Shown: in pieces, positions 26,438-35,748 of the stretch
Layout of the letters: each line of letters starts with the position of its first letter
Position numbering within the stretch: the first letter of the stretch is position 1
DNA from: Muricea muricata
Lineage: Eukaryota; Cnidaria; Anthozoa; Malacalcyonacea; Plexauridae
Reading direction: 5' to 3'
Assembly (NCBI GenBank): GCA_963855995.1
Contig: OY979731.1
Coordinates: forward strand, 5,849,442 to 5,913,441
Length of the DNA stretch: 64,000 nt
Notes under the pieces: model-generated
Databases searched by the model: none
Told to the model about the DNA's origin: nothing
Seen by the model: only the letters and a program-made list of their open reading frames with translations
Translations under genes and position numbers: made by a program

Positions 26438-29400
26438 TTAATCATCAACACTATCTTCATCAACACTGTCCGTTTCTAATAATAGTACTAGTTTGTCTAT
26501 TGGTCTTTCTAATACACTAGACTTCGTTCTGACTTGCACACGTCGTACCAAGCCTTTCTTGTCGGGTACAATCTTAACGACCTTTCCCATTAGCCACATG
26601 TTCCTGGGCATGGATGAATCAGTTAGCAATACTAAGTCGCCAACTGCTACGTTACGTTTCGGCTGGAGCCATTTCTGTCTCTTCTGTAGGATAGGGATAT
26701 CTTCGCGGATCCATCTCTTCCAGAATATATCGACAAGATATTGTACTTGTCTCCATCGTCGTTTAGAATAGACGTCAGCCTTGTGGAACACTCCAGGTGG
26801 TAGGGGTTGGTTGGACTGAGTAAGCAACAGGTGGTTTGGGGTTAATGCGTGAAGGTCTTTTGGATCGTCGCTAACTTTCGTAATGGGTCGACCATTCAAC
26901 AAAGCTTCAACTTCGCACAAGATGGTATGCAGTCCTTCGTCATCGATTACTTGCTCTTTTAGTAATACTCTCAAAATGCCACGAATAGATCTGATGCATC
27001 TTTCCCAAATACCTCCATAATGGGAACCATAGGGAGGATTGAATGTCCACGTAATATGCTTCTGTAAAAGGTGACCATGGATTTTATCTTGGTTCCAATT
27101 GTTGATAGCTTCTCTTAATTCCTTTTCGCCACTTGTAAAATTGGTACCATTATCAGATCTTATTTCTTTTACTTGTCCTCGTCTGGCAAGGAATCGTCGT
27201 AGGGCCAAAATAAATGAATCTGTGTCGAGACTGTGCGAGATTTCAATATGAACAGCTCGTATTGCTAGACATGTGAAGATTACTCCATATCTCTTAACTA
27301 AACTTCTGCCACGACGAACTTGAAACGGACCAAAATAGTCTACTCCGACGAAGGTAAATGGAGGATGGTCAGGGGTCAAGCGATCTTTCGGTAAGTCGGC
27401 CATTTTCTGCTCCAAAACTGGTGCTTTCCATTTTCTGCAACTGACACAACGCGACAATAATCTTCTTACGGCTGAATTAGCTTGAATGATCCAGTATCTT
27501 CTACGTAGAAGTGCCAACATGTATTCTCTGCCAAGATGACCAGAGATGACATGATAGTATTGAATAATAATGTTAGTTACGTGAATTCCTTTCGGTAGAA
27601 TAACTGGATGCTTCGAATGTTCGGGAATTACAGCATGCCTCAGTCGTCCACCCACGCGAAGTAGGCCGTCTGGTAAAATTGGATCTAGCTTGGATAGTCG
27701 ACTAGACTTCTTTATATATCTTGGTTTTGATCCTTGTCCTTGTAACGCCGTCATTTCTTCTGGGAAGTACTTTTGTTGGACACATATCAGAATGACTCTT
27801 TCTGCTGCTTTAAGCTCGTCCACGGTCAACCTCGTACCATTTGATTCTCGAGATTCTTTGCTTCTGAACAACTTCTGTTTACGCTTTCGAATAGCTTCGA
27901 TCAACTTTCTACGATAACGCAGAATCCATGCTACTAGTTTTAGCGCATGATACCAGGAAGAAATTCCTTGTAAAAGGTTAAGAAGAAAGTCCTCTTTCAG
28001 CGAGGTGTTGTGGACATTGGTGATGCCAGAAATCGTATTACGCTTCAATTCCGGGTCGTCGAGAGGTACTTCGGTGGATTGAAGACTCTCCGGACGTTCT
28101 GGCCAGCTCGATCGAGGCTTCCATAGAAAGTCGGGACCATTCATCCAGACGTTGGACTTTAGGAATTTGACGGCAGTCAAGCCACGTGATGCTAAATCTG
28201 CAGGATTCAACGTACCGTCCACGAATCTCCACTGCGCGGACTTTGATCGATCTCGAATAATGGCAATACGATTAGCGACAAATGTTTGGAATCTTCGATT
28301 CTCATTTTCTACATAACGTATTACTGCCGTACTGTCCGTCCAAAACGTTGTACTTTCGAGCGGAATATCCAATTCTTTCTGCAACATAGAGTCAACGCGA
28401 ACAGACACTGTAGCGGCTGAAAGCTCAAGGCGAGGAATAGAGATTGTCTTCAGCGGTGTTACGCGAGCCTTTCCAAGCACGAGTGAACAATGAATTCTTT
28501 CGTCATGACTTTCTTGGCGAATGTAAGATACTGACCCGTACCCTGATTCAGATGCGTCTGAAAAGTGATGCAGCTCGCTTGACTTGACTTCGAAATCTGA
28601 AGGTTTGTAACAACGTGGGATTGATAGCTGAGACAGCTTAGGGAGATCTTCCAACCATCGTAACCATGCTGATCGATACTCGTCGGGTATTGTATCATCC
28701 CAGCCTAACTTCAATCTACATAATTCTTGTAGGATGACTTTCACAGGTAAGATAACTGGTGATAACAAGCCAAGTGGATCGTAGATGGAACTCATTACTG
28801 AAAGGATTCCTCGTCTAGTCAGCGGTCTTTCTTTAATAACAATCTTGAAGTAGAATTCGTCAGATTCTACAGACCATTGAATTCCAAGAGCTCTTTCAAT
28901 TGGTAGTTTATCTAGGTCAAGATCTTTGACCTCTTTGGCGCGTTCGTCTTTCGGAATACTTGCCAACAATTCACGGCTGTTGCTCGTCCACTTTGTTAAA
29001 TGGAAGCCGCCTTTCATCAAGAGGTCACGTAGGTCTTCGACCAGCGGAATCGCACTACTAACTGTAGGAGAGGACTTGAGGCAGTCGTCTACATAAAAAT
29101 GTCTCTTGACTGTACTGATCACTTCACTATTGAACTTTCCTTCGTTGTCTTCTGCAGTCTTCAGGAGGGCAAAGTTTGAGCAGCTAGGTGAAGATGTAGC
29201 TCCGAAGAGGTGTACAAGCATTTGGTATTCTTCTGGATCCTTTGTTAAGTCGCCTTCGGTCCACCATAAGAAACGAAGGGAATCAGCGTCGGAATCTGGT
29301 ATTTTAACTTGGTAGAACATAGATTCTATATCTGCCATGAAAGCAACGCGTTCTTCACGAAACCTTAACAGGACTCCAATCAGGTGATTGCTTAGATCAG

Positions 29401-31555
29401 GACCTTTCAACAGGTGATCGTTTAAGGATGTGCCTTTATATCTACAGGAACAGTCGAACACCACTCTTATTTTGCCTGGCTTGTGTGGATGGTAAACACC
29501 ATGGTGTGGTATGTACCAGACTTTGCCATCACTCTTGCATAAATGTTCTGGTGGGATCTTTCGAGCATACGATTTGTCGAGGAGATTATCAATAAACGCT
29601 TTATAGTCCTCGAACAGCTTTGGGTTTTTCAGTAACTTTTGTTTCAACCAACGGGCGCGTTGTTCTACCTGCTCTCTGTTGTTTGGCATTTGACATTCTT
29701 TGTTCTTGAATGGCAATGCGATTACATAGTGACCGTTTTCAAGTGTGACTGTACTTCGAACGTTGGCTATGAACTGTGCTTCTTCTTGAGACATTTCAGT
29801 CTTGACATCGGAGATTGATTCGTTAAAGTCTCTTTTTATAGCGTCCATCACCAATTGATTTAATTTCACATCAGCGTTCACGTAGAAATTTTCAATTCTC
29901 TTAGCTTTATTCCGACGAAATAAAGGTCCGTTGATTGCCCATCCTAGCAAGGTTTTAGTCGCGTACGGACCACCATTCTCACTATTTCTGACTTCAATAG
30001 GGTCTAGCGCTTTCGGAACGTCACTTGCGATAAGAATACCAATCTGAGCGTCGAGGACTGGTAGCTGAACGCCTTGAAGATGTGGCCACTGATCAACGTC
30101 TTCTTGAGTTGGAATGTCTTCACTGGAGACAGGAATATCAGCTGCAGTATAGATAAGTGGTAAGTCAATACAACAATTCTGGTCCAAATCCGAGACTTCC
30201 AAGTGTTGGATAATTGAGCTATTGATAATGCTATTCTTCTTTTCCATCGTTGTTAGTGAAATCGCTGTTTCGATACCCTTAACACCCAATTGTTCAGCCA
30301 GACTTTCAGTACAGAACGACGAATCACTCCCGTTGTCTAGAAATGCGTAAGTAACGATTGTCTTATTCGTTTCTTTGCTCCTCACTTTGACTGGAATTAT
30401 AGCTCTAGCGATTTCGGGCTTTCCGGCCCCTGTTTGGTCCGGAATTACTGTGCCGGTTTCTCCATTTGTAAGGCCAACATGGAAAGCATTAGCACGATCA
30501 TTTAATGTCGACGGACCATCGCCAGCTACTTGGAAATGAACTTCATCTGTCAGAGTTGACTTGTCTACCTTGTTGTTCATTTGGATATTAGGGATGGTAT
30601 GCAATACAGTTGGATGTTTCTTGAAACAGTTCGTAACTTTGCATGTACGTCGTGTAGTACAAGACTTGGCGAGATGTCCTTTACGTAGACACCCAAAACA
30701 TAACTGTAGTCCTTTCAAGAATTCAATACGCTCTTTATAAGGCTTGCCCTTCAATACTTCACAACATTCAATTGTATGATTGACTTTTGCACGACCATTG
30801 TTGCAACAATATTGACAAGGTTCTTCTATATTGATGGCAAAATTTGATCCCCCGAGTTTGGGTTTCACGGGCTTTAATCGATTGCTAGGTGCCTTTGCAG
30901 TGGTAATGTTTCCAAAAACAGGATGATTCGCAATTCTTGACTCTTTCTCAACAAAGTTTGCGAGGTCAGAGAATGTTATCATTCTTCGGTTGATTTCTGT
31001 AATATCGTCCACTGTCCTGCGCCATCTGCACCTCATACTAAATGGTAGTTTCTGCACGATCTGATAAATATTTTCAGGGTTGTCGAATCTAGTCATAGAT
31101 TCGTTTCCATCCATAACATTTTTGCAGCATACAAGAAGGATTGAAAATCTATGCAAGTTCCCATTATCTTCAGGTTTCAATTCAGGCCATCTCAAGACTT
31201 TGTCCATATAAGCGGCTGCGATTTTATATTCATTTCCATAATTTCTCTTCAACAAGGCTCTTGCTTCTTGGTAGCCACGATCTGAGGACATATGATAACA
31301 CGACTTTACCAATTCTCTCGCTTGACCAGCAGTAAACTGCTCCAAATAATACAACCGCTCGGAAGCGTTGGCAACTTTGGCTTCGATAATGTTCTCAAAT
31401 GCACGTATAAAGTTATTATACTCCATAGGATTTCCTTCGAATACTTGAACTCGCTGCTGTGGTAAAGTGGATTTTTGCTGCTGTAATGACAAACCTTTCA
31501 TAATTTCATTTTGCTGAATATTTAAGTCATTTTGTTGTTCCTGGAGTCGCAACAT
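26438..31555 (-). CDS. BEL Gag (C-terminal part)-Pol polyprotein: zinc knuckle, protease, RT, RNase H, integrase
   Basis: An open frame of 1,705 codons ending in TAA. Its apparent ATG is not a natural start: it lies in the middle of Gag, exposed by the Harbinger insertion just upstream. Reading from that ATG: Gag-like helical region 1-240; Cys-rich stretch 247-265; CX2CX4HX4C zinc knuckle C286-C299; aspartic protease motif FLDNGS with D407; reverse transcriptase with D742 in FMADIE and the YVDD box at 821-824; RNase H acids D1000, E1044, D1074 and D1120; integrase HHCC zinc site H1335, H1340, C1370, C1373; integrase catalytic D1406, D1468, E1518; a C-terminal VGDLVLL domain near 1638. All key catalytic residues are present with no stop or frameshift. 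BEL proteins reverse-transcribe genomic RNA in cytoplasmic particles and integrate the DNA copy. Its N-terminal partner is the open frame at 34738-35711. Confidence 0.96.
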   Translation of the reverse strand: MLRLQEQQNDLNIQQNEIMKGLSLQQQKSTLPQQRVQVFEGNPMEYNNFIRAFENIIEAKVANASERLYYLEQFTAGQARELVKSCYHMSSDRGYQEARALLKRNYGNEYKIAAAYMDKVLRWPELKPEDNGNLHRFSILLVCCKNVMDGNESMTRFDNPENIYQIVQKLPFSMRCRWRRTVDDITEINRRMITFSDLANFVEKESRIANHPVFGNITTAKAPSNRLKPVKPKLGGSNFAINIEEPCQYCCNNGRAKVNHTIECCEVLKGKPYKERIEFLKGLQLCFGCLRKGHLAKSCTTRRTCKVTNCFKKHPTVLHTIPNIQMNNKVDKSTLTDEVHFQVAGDGPSTLNDRANAFHVGLTNGETGTVIPDQTGAGKPEIARAIIPVKVRSKETNKTIVTYAFLDNGSDSSFCTESLAEQLGVKGIETAISLTTMEKKNSIINSSIIQHLEVSDLDQNCCIDLPLIYTAADIPVSSEDIPTQEDVDQWPHLQGVQLPVLDAQIGILIASDVPKALDPIEVRNSENGGPYATKTLLGWAINGPLFRRNKAKRIENFYVNADVKLNQLVMDAIKRDFNESISDVKTEMSQEEAQFIANVRSTVTLENGHYVIALPFKNKECQMPNNREQVEQRARWLKQKLLKNPKLFEDYKAFIDNLLDKSYARKIPPEHLCKSDGKVWYIPHHGVYHPHKPGKIRVVFDCSCRYKGTSLNDHLLKGPDLSNHLIGVLLRFREERVAFMADIESMFYQVKIPDSDADSLRFLWWTEGDLTKDPEEYQMLVHLFGATSSPSCSNFALLKTAEDNEGKFNSEVISTVKRHFYVDDCLKSSPTVSSAIPLVEDLRDLLMKGGFHLTKWTSNSRELLASIPKDERAKEVKDLDLDKLPIERALGIQWSVESDEFYFKIVIKERPLTRRGILSVMSSIYDPLGLLSPVILPVKVILQELCRLKLGWDDTIPDEYRSAWLRWLEDLPKLSQLSIPRCYKPSDFEVKSSELHHFSDASESGYGSVSYIRQESHDERIHCSLVLGKARVTPLKTISIPRLELSAATVSVRVDSMLQKELDIPLESTTFWTDSTAVIRYVENENRRFQTFVANRIAIIRDRSKSAQWRFVDGTLNPADLASRGLTAVKFLKSNVWMNGPDFLWKPRSSWPERPESLQSTEVPLDDPELKRNTISGITNVHNTSLKEDFLLNLLQGISSWYHALKLVAWILRYRRKLIEAIRKRKQKLFRSKESRESNGTRLTVDELKAAERVILICVQQKYFPEEMTALQGQGSKPRYIKKSSRLSKLDPILPDGLLRVGGRLRHAVIPEHSKHPVILPKGIHVTNIIIQYYHVISGHLGREYMLALLRRRYWIIQANSAVRRLLSRCVSCRKWKAPVLEQKMADLPKDRLTPDHPPFTFVGVDYFGPFQVRRGRSLVKRYGVIFTCLAIRAVHIEISHSLDTDSFILALRRFLARRGQVKEIRSDNGTNFTSGEKELREAINNWNQDKIHGHLLQKHITWTFNPPYGSHYGGIWERCIRSIRGILRVLLKEQVIDDEGLHTILCEVEALLNGRPITKVSDDPKDLHALTPNHLLLTQSNQPLPPGVFHKADVYSKRRWRQVQYLVDIFWKRWIREDIPILQKRQKWLQPKRNVAVGDLVLLTDSSMPRNMWLMGKVVKIVPDKKGLVRRVQVRTKSSVLERPIDKLVLLLETDSVDEDSVDD

Positions 31556-31556
31556 T
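31554..31556. repeat. Target-site duplication of the Harbinger insertion (ATT), left copy
   Basis: ATT precedes the left inverted repeat, and ATT follows the right one at 34738-34740. The boundary is ambiguous: if the repeat is taken to start one base in, at GCGACC, a 2-bp TA duplication fits equally well. Either reading removes a multiple of three bases from the BEL frame. Confidence 0.75.
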
Positions 31557-31596
31557 AGCGACCTTTAGAAACAAGACGGCGGTAGAATAGGACGGC
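31557..31596 (+). repeat. Harbinger left terminal inverted repeat
   Basis: Forty bases whose inverse complement is 34698-34737 with three mismatches. The outer 24 bases match perfectly. The motif GACGGC occurs twice in each arm. Confidence 0.93.
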
Positions 31597-31745
31597 AATA
31601 GAAACGCGGTAGGACTAAGGCGAGAACGGCGTTCGTTCTCTACAAATCATCCTTTAGAAATGACAACGGGACAGAGATGACGGCTTGTGCCTGCACTTTT
31701 TTGGCGGGAAACAAATGTAAATAAAAATTTAAAACTTCTTGCACA

Positions 31746-32828
31746 ATGGTGTCTTTAAGAGAAACGCGAGATTTAATACTGCTCTCCCATTGCGAAAGCC
31801 TCATTGACGATGAAGAAATGCTGCTTCTTTATGACTTGAATAAATCAAAAAATCCGGACATTCCGTTTTGGCTATACTCACCGTTTGTTTTGGAAGAGCT
31901 TTCTGACGATGAATGTAAAACTGACTTTAGATTTTTTAAGGATGATATTTACAGACTTTCTAGGGTACTTCGTGTGCCTGAGTTTATTATATGCCAGAAT
32001 GGTGTTAAAGTTACGGGGATAGAAGCATTGTGTGTGTATCTTAAAAGATTCGCATATCCATGTCGTTATTCTGATTTAATTCCACGGTTTGCTCGAGATA
32101 TTCCCCAGATTTGTCTAATTTCAAATGCCATGATGAATCACATCTATAACGAGCATCATAACCTATTGGAAAATATGGATCAATCTTGGTTGTCACGGGA
32201 GCACTTGCAATTGTATGCCAATGCTATACATTCAAAGGGTGCATATCTGTCTAACTGTTGGGGCTTTGTCGATGGGACAGTTCGCCCTGTGTCAAGGCCA
32301 CGCAAGAACCAACGAGCTGTCTACAATGGTCATAAACGTGTGCACTCTTTGAAATTCCAAAGTGTTGTAACGCCTAACGGAATGATTGCAAATCTGTATG
32401 GCCCCCTAGAGGGAAAAAGACATGATTGCGCAATGCTTGCTTTCTCTGGTATTCTTCCTAAGCTTGAAGAAATTTCTTTTGCTCCTAATGGTGATCCATT
32501 ATGTATATTTGGTGATGCTGCCTATCCTCTACGAGTACACATGCAAAGGCCATTTAAAGGGGTAGGGTTAACACCAAATGAGAAAGAATTTAACAAATCT
32601 ATGAGTCGAGTTCGAGTATCTGTGGAGTGGTTATTTGGAGAAATCATAAATTACTATAAATTTCTGGATTTTAAAAAAAATTTAAAAATTGGTCTCAGTG
32701 CAGTTGGTAAAATGTACGTAACATGTGCCCTCCTGAAAAATGCCCATACCTGTTTGTATGGAAACAACACTTCAAAGTATTTTGGTATTCCTCCACCAAG
32801 TCTCGAAGACTATTTCAATTTACGTTGA
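31746..32828 (+). CDS. PIF/Harbinger (HARBI1-like) DDE transposase
   Basis: 360 codons from the first ATG of the frame to TGA, typical for the family. The N-terminal half (about residues 55-135) is helical and helix-turn-helix-like. The nuclease domain follows, with the signature WGFVDGT (D176), IFGDAAYP (D257) and RVSVEWLFG (E294), so the whole DDE triad is present. The intervening stretch GHKRVHSLKFQSVVTPNGMI is characteristic of Harbinger nucleases and of the domesticated vertebrate protein HARBI1. The enzyme is expected to cut at the inverted repeats and to need the Myb-like partner for nuclear entry or DNA recruitment, as shown for fish Harbinger. The start lies about 150 bp inside the left repeat. 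No frameshift or stop is seen. Confidence 0.95.
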   Translation: MVSLRETRDLILLSHCESLIDDEEMLLLYDLNKSKNPDIPFWLYSPFVLEELSDDECKTDFRFFKDDIYRLSRVLRVPEFIICQNGVKVTGIEALCVYLKRFAYPCRYSDLIPRFARDIPQICLISNAMMNHIYNEHHNLLENMDQSWLSREHLQLYANAIHSKGAYLSNCWGFVDGTVRPVSRPRKNQRAVYNGHKRVHSLKFQSVVTPNGMIANLYGPLEGKRHDCAMLAFSGILPKLEEISFAPNGDPLCIFGDAAYPLRVHMQRPFKGVGLTPNEKEFNKSMSRVRVSVEWLFGEIINYYKFLDFKKNLKIGLSAVGKMYVTCALLKNAHTCLYGNNTSKYFGIPPPSLEDYFNLR

Positions 32829-32986
32829 CAACCACTTGAAGACTATAACTTAAAATGGTTATATAATGCAAAGGATGCAAATTTTGTTGTTTGCCTTTAA
32901 TTTAAATCACCAACAATAATGCATTGAGAATATGATGTAGTTAAATAACAAATGGGTTTTTTGGTAAGCAAATCACATTGTCAAGA

Positions 32987-32992
32987 AATAAA
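32987..32992 (+). terminator. Likely polyadenylation signal of the transposase gene
   Basis: AATAAA lies about 160 bp after the transposase stop and before the miniature element. It is the first canonical signal downstream on this strand that I noticed. Confidence 0.5.
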
Positions 32993-33077
32993 GCCCACCA
33001 TATAGTACTGTGAAAACAAGGGAAAATGAATAAATACATTTTGCTTGACCATTATTATACAGAACTTCTGTGAATAT

Positions 33078-33258
33078 TGGGTTGTTCCAGTAAAGGTCCA
33101 TAACCCACCCACAGAGGCAATTTCTGCCGACGTTCAGCGAGGGGGGGGGGGAGTGCAATGCTAAAAAAATTGTAAAATTTCTACTGAATGTCCAGAGAGG
33201 GAGGAGGGGGCATTTTCAATTTCCTCTGTGGGGGATGGATCTTTTCTGGAATGACCCA
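33078..33258. mobile_element. Miniature inverted-repeat element (MITE-like) nested in the Harbinger transposon
   Basis: The ends are inverted repeats of roughly 36-40 bp: TGGGTTGTTCCAG... on the left and ...CTGGAATGACCCA on the right, with further matching CCCACAGAGG/CCTCTGTGGG. The interior holds an 11-base G run (33141-33151) and a diverged internal direct repeat (AATTTCTGCCGACGTTCAGCG against AATTTCTACTGAATGTCCAGAG). There is no coding capacity. The flanking duplication is unclear. It lies in the 3' space between the two convergent transposon genes, where it would do least harm. Confidence 0.75.
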
Positions 33259-33377
33259 TAAATTGACTGGCAGTGTACAAATAACTATGATAGACAACAG
33301 TTCAATGGGTTAAATATATCTCAAATAATTGACAATATTTTTCCCAATAGAAGAAGAAAAAGAGCAAGCTGTGGAGA

Positions 33378-33383
33378 TTTATT
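33378..33383 (-). terminator. Possible polyadenylation signal of the Myb/SANT-like gene
   Basis: TTTATT on the plus strand reads AATAAA on the minus strand, about 250 bp past the stop of the minus-strand gene. Support is positional only. Confidence 0.4.
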
Positions 33384-33631
33384 CTAACGAAAAAAACACA
33401 TGAATGCAAACAGGCTTAAAATTATGAATGATGGGTCATCTTTATAATCAACAATAACTTTAACTACAACAATTATATCATGAACAAAGGAAATTATCAA
33501 AAGGTTAACAGTAAAAGTAAACAATTGTATCCTTGCCAGGAAGGGAAACTTTACAACAGTAACATTTTAAACCTACACTTTTAGTCATGCAATTAACAGT
33601 TAACATTAACAAGCATGATCAAGTGTAATTT

Positions 33632-34572
33632 TTACTTGCCAGGTTTATTCATCCTTTCAATCAAAGCCATTAAAGCATTGGTTTGTTGCTGTTGTGACTG
33701 GATGATTGCTTGGGAAAATTGCTGCTGGTTCTGTTGTTGCTGGAATTGATTCTGTATATGAGTATTAAATGCCTTCAAGACTTCTATCTGCTGTTCTGCC
33801 ACTCTATTTTGCTGCTTTTCCATCTCGATTTGTTTATTTCGGTCTGCTTGCAGTTCAGCCTGCCTAAGTTCAATTTCTTTATTTCTTATCTCTGTCTCCT
33901 TCTCTAATTTCTCTCTGAGATATGCGACAGTTTGATTCCCACCAATTCTTTTCTTTTTCTGACCTGTGGCTGGTTCTTCGATGCCTTTTCTTTTTGCAGT
34001 TTCTGCAAATGTTTCCATAGATTTTCTTCTCATTTCTTCTGCAGTCTGCTGCTCCTGGTTCTTACGGGCGATGTCTGCTTCGTTAACTTCTAGAATACGT
34101 CTCTCGTATTCGGTCGCACAAGCACATATTTCCTCGAGCAACTGGTCCAGTTCGTCATTTTCGGGATCGATTCCAGAACTTTGTTCCTCGTTCGAGATGT
34201 TCCTCAAAAAATTTCCTTTCAATACGTTGTATCTGTCGCGAACTGATCTTTTATTTACCGAGAACTTTGGTTTTTCAAGAGAGTTAAGGTTTAAAGCTAT
34301 CTGCTCCCAAGCGGTTCCACTTTCTCGAGTCCCTGCTTTAAACTGATACGGTTCAATAGTTCGAATCTCATAGCAAAACATGATGTCATGTTGTTCTGTC
34401 CAGTGAAATGGTGGCCTGTTGTAAACAAGCAAAATATTGTCGTATAAATAATATGTTATTTTACAACAAATTATTGTAAGTATAAATGTCCAAATCAACA
34501 TAATGCATTTTTAAACACTTACGTTCGTTTTGCTTTGGTTTTGCTTTGTTTTATCTGTTCTACAGTGGTCAT
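33632..34572 (-). CDS. Harbinger Myb/SANT-like DNA-binding partner protein, two exons
   Basis: Proposed exons are 34572-34523 and 34415-33632, with an intron at 34522-34416 (107 bp, GTAAGT donor, pyrimidine-rich ACAACAG acceptor). The spliced product is 277 residues and starts MTTVEQIKQSKTKAKR. The alternative unspliced ATG at 34501 would add an odd hydrophobic leader (MLIWTFILTIICC) that looks like translated intron, so I prefer the spliced start. Residues about 19-85 form a trihelix/Myb-SANT-like domain with W22 and W53. A basic KKKRIGG patch follows, then a long charged, glutamine-rich coiled coil to the C-terminus (FQQQQNQQQF). In this superfamily the partner binds transposon ends and helps bring the transposase to the nucleus. 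Convergent with the transposase gene. Confidence 0.85.
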
Positions 34573-34697
34573 ATTTACTTCGTTCTCCACCTGACGGCAA
34601 ACAGTAAGAATTCACGTTGTGAACGAAGCAAGACGGCAAAGCGAAGGATTTTGCGCATGCGCAGTTATTGCAACAGCTGATCAGGTGAACAAGAAAC

Positions 34698-34737
34698 GCC
34701 GTCCTGTTATACTGCCGTCTTGTTTCTAAAGGTCGCT
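34698..34737 (-). repeat. Harbinger right terminal inverted repeat
   Basis: Inverse complement of 31557-31596 with three mismatches in 40 bases, ending GGTCGCT against the ATT duplication at 34738-34740. Confidence 0.93.
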
Positions 34738-35711
34738 ATTGTCTCTAGAGTCGACGTCACTGGCAATGCTTGTTCCGGTTCATGACGTCTTTCCGAACGA
34801 TCATGCTGTCCGACTTGCTTCTCGACACTTGCGTCTTCGTTTGTTTTACTGATAGATGGTACTTGCGGTAATTTCCTTCCGGTTGAGCGAGATATCGGCG
34901 TTCGGTGTCCTAGTGAGCCCTTGAAAACTCCCGTATTTTCAAGTGTATTGGACGTAGACGGTTGTGGTACTTGTAGGGCCGCTAATGCTTTTTCTTTCGC
35001 CGCAGTTTTAGCGATTTCCATCTCCAACATTACGCGGGTTTCTTCTTGCTGTAATCGTAGTTTTTCTTGCTCCAGTCGTTGCTGAGTCTCTAATGACTTA
35101 GCTTGCACCATAAGCTCAGCCATCCTTGTCGCCTCTTTAGCTCGTAATTCAGACGTTACAGATGAGCGAGCAGACTGTCTTGAGGACGAAACTTTCGAAG
35201 CAACTTGACTTGCTGAGTCGTTAGGTGATATATCATCTGAACGGGAATCTTTAGTGTAAATCCACTCGGTTATTTTGTCCGTAAAATTTCGGTACGATAT
35301 CTCTTGTTCTTCGTATTGCTCTTCGGCTTGTTTTATAGCTTTTGAATTCGGTAATTTGCATTGATACGCTCGATGAGCATAAAAGTATTTGTCGAATAAT
35401 CGCTTCAAACTTTCGTATTTCTCCTTAACCAGTTTAACATCAACATCTTCGATCAGTAAAGTGTTTATCTCGTTCTTCTTCGCTGTAACTGCCGACAGAG
35501 AGCCGCTTCGACTGTTCTTCAGGCGCTTTAATTGTTCTTCCAGACTGGCTTCTTTATCATAATTGTTTTCTGAACTTGGCATACGAAATTTCGAATTTTG
35601 CCGTATTGTAATATCGCTTCCATCAGAGGACGGCAAGCTTGAAGAGTCACGAACGTCTTCGTCTGTATGAGCTACATGTTCAGTTCCTGTTCCTTGCTCC
35701 AAAAACTCCAT
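34738..35711 (-). CDS. BEL Gag, N-terminal part, truncated by the Harbinger insertion
   Basis: Opens at the ATG at 35711 (MEFLEQ). A longer frame beginning at a TTG at 35735 is only an extension into the leader. 324 codons remain before the transposon junction. Past it the frame runs a few residues into the inverted repeat (...ATFRNKTAV) and stops at about 34707. The protein is hydrophilic: an acidic, Ser-rich start, a helical segment about 55-155 (LKRLFDKYFYAHRAYQ), a Ser-rich linker, then a strong coiled coil at about 187-245 rich in Glu, Gln, Arg and Met. There is no zinc knuckle here because it lies beyond the insertion. The frame agrees with that of the downstream half at 26438-31555 when the insertion is disregarded, so the two were one Gag-Pol gene. 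Confidence 0.92.
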
Positions 35712-35727
35712 ATACAAACTTGATATA

Positions 35728-35747
35728 ATCGTCAAATTCCTGAACTA
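35728..35747 (-). promoter_or_regulatory. Primer-binding region of the BEL element, complementary to its own LTR
   Basis: The bases just inside the 5' LTR do not start with the TGG expected for pairing with a tRNA 3' end. On the element strand they contain GTTCAGGAATTTGACGAT. This is complementary, with one 3-nt bulge, to ATCGTCAACAAATTCCTGAAC in the LTR (35877-35897), about 55 bases downstream of the TATA box. Either the region folds on the leader or it primes from the element's own RNA. Confidence 0.6.
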
Positions 35748-35748
35748 T

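Larger units (their letters stand above)
31557..34737. mobile_element. PIF/Harbinger DNA transposon, autonomous-looking, inside BEL Gag
   Basis: A 3,181-bp element bounded by 40-bp terminal inverted repeats that begin AGCGACCTTTAGAAAC and differ at three positions. It carries two convergent genes, a HARBI1-type DDE transposase on the plus strand and a spliced Myb/SANT-like protein on the minus strand, the standard pair of this superfamily. Both frames are open, so the copy may be, or recently was, autonomous. A 181-bp miniature element has inserted between the genes. Confidence 0.95.

Noticed and set aside
26493..31335. Plus- and minus-strand ORFs overlapping BEL pol (such as 26493, 27690, 28038, 28459, 29106 and 31141)
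   Set aside because: They are out-of-frame shadows of the intact Pol frame and have no recognisable motifs.
33710..34346. Plus-strand ORFs opposite the Myb/SANT-like gene
   Set aside because: They are antisense shadows of its Gln/Leu-rich coding sequence.
35712..35735. Eight-codon N-terminal extension of BEL Gag
   Set aside because: It depends on a TTG start within the primer-binding region. The first ATG is at 35711.
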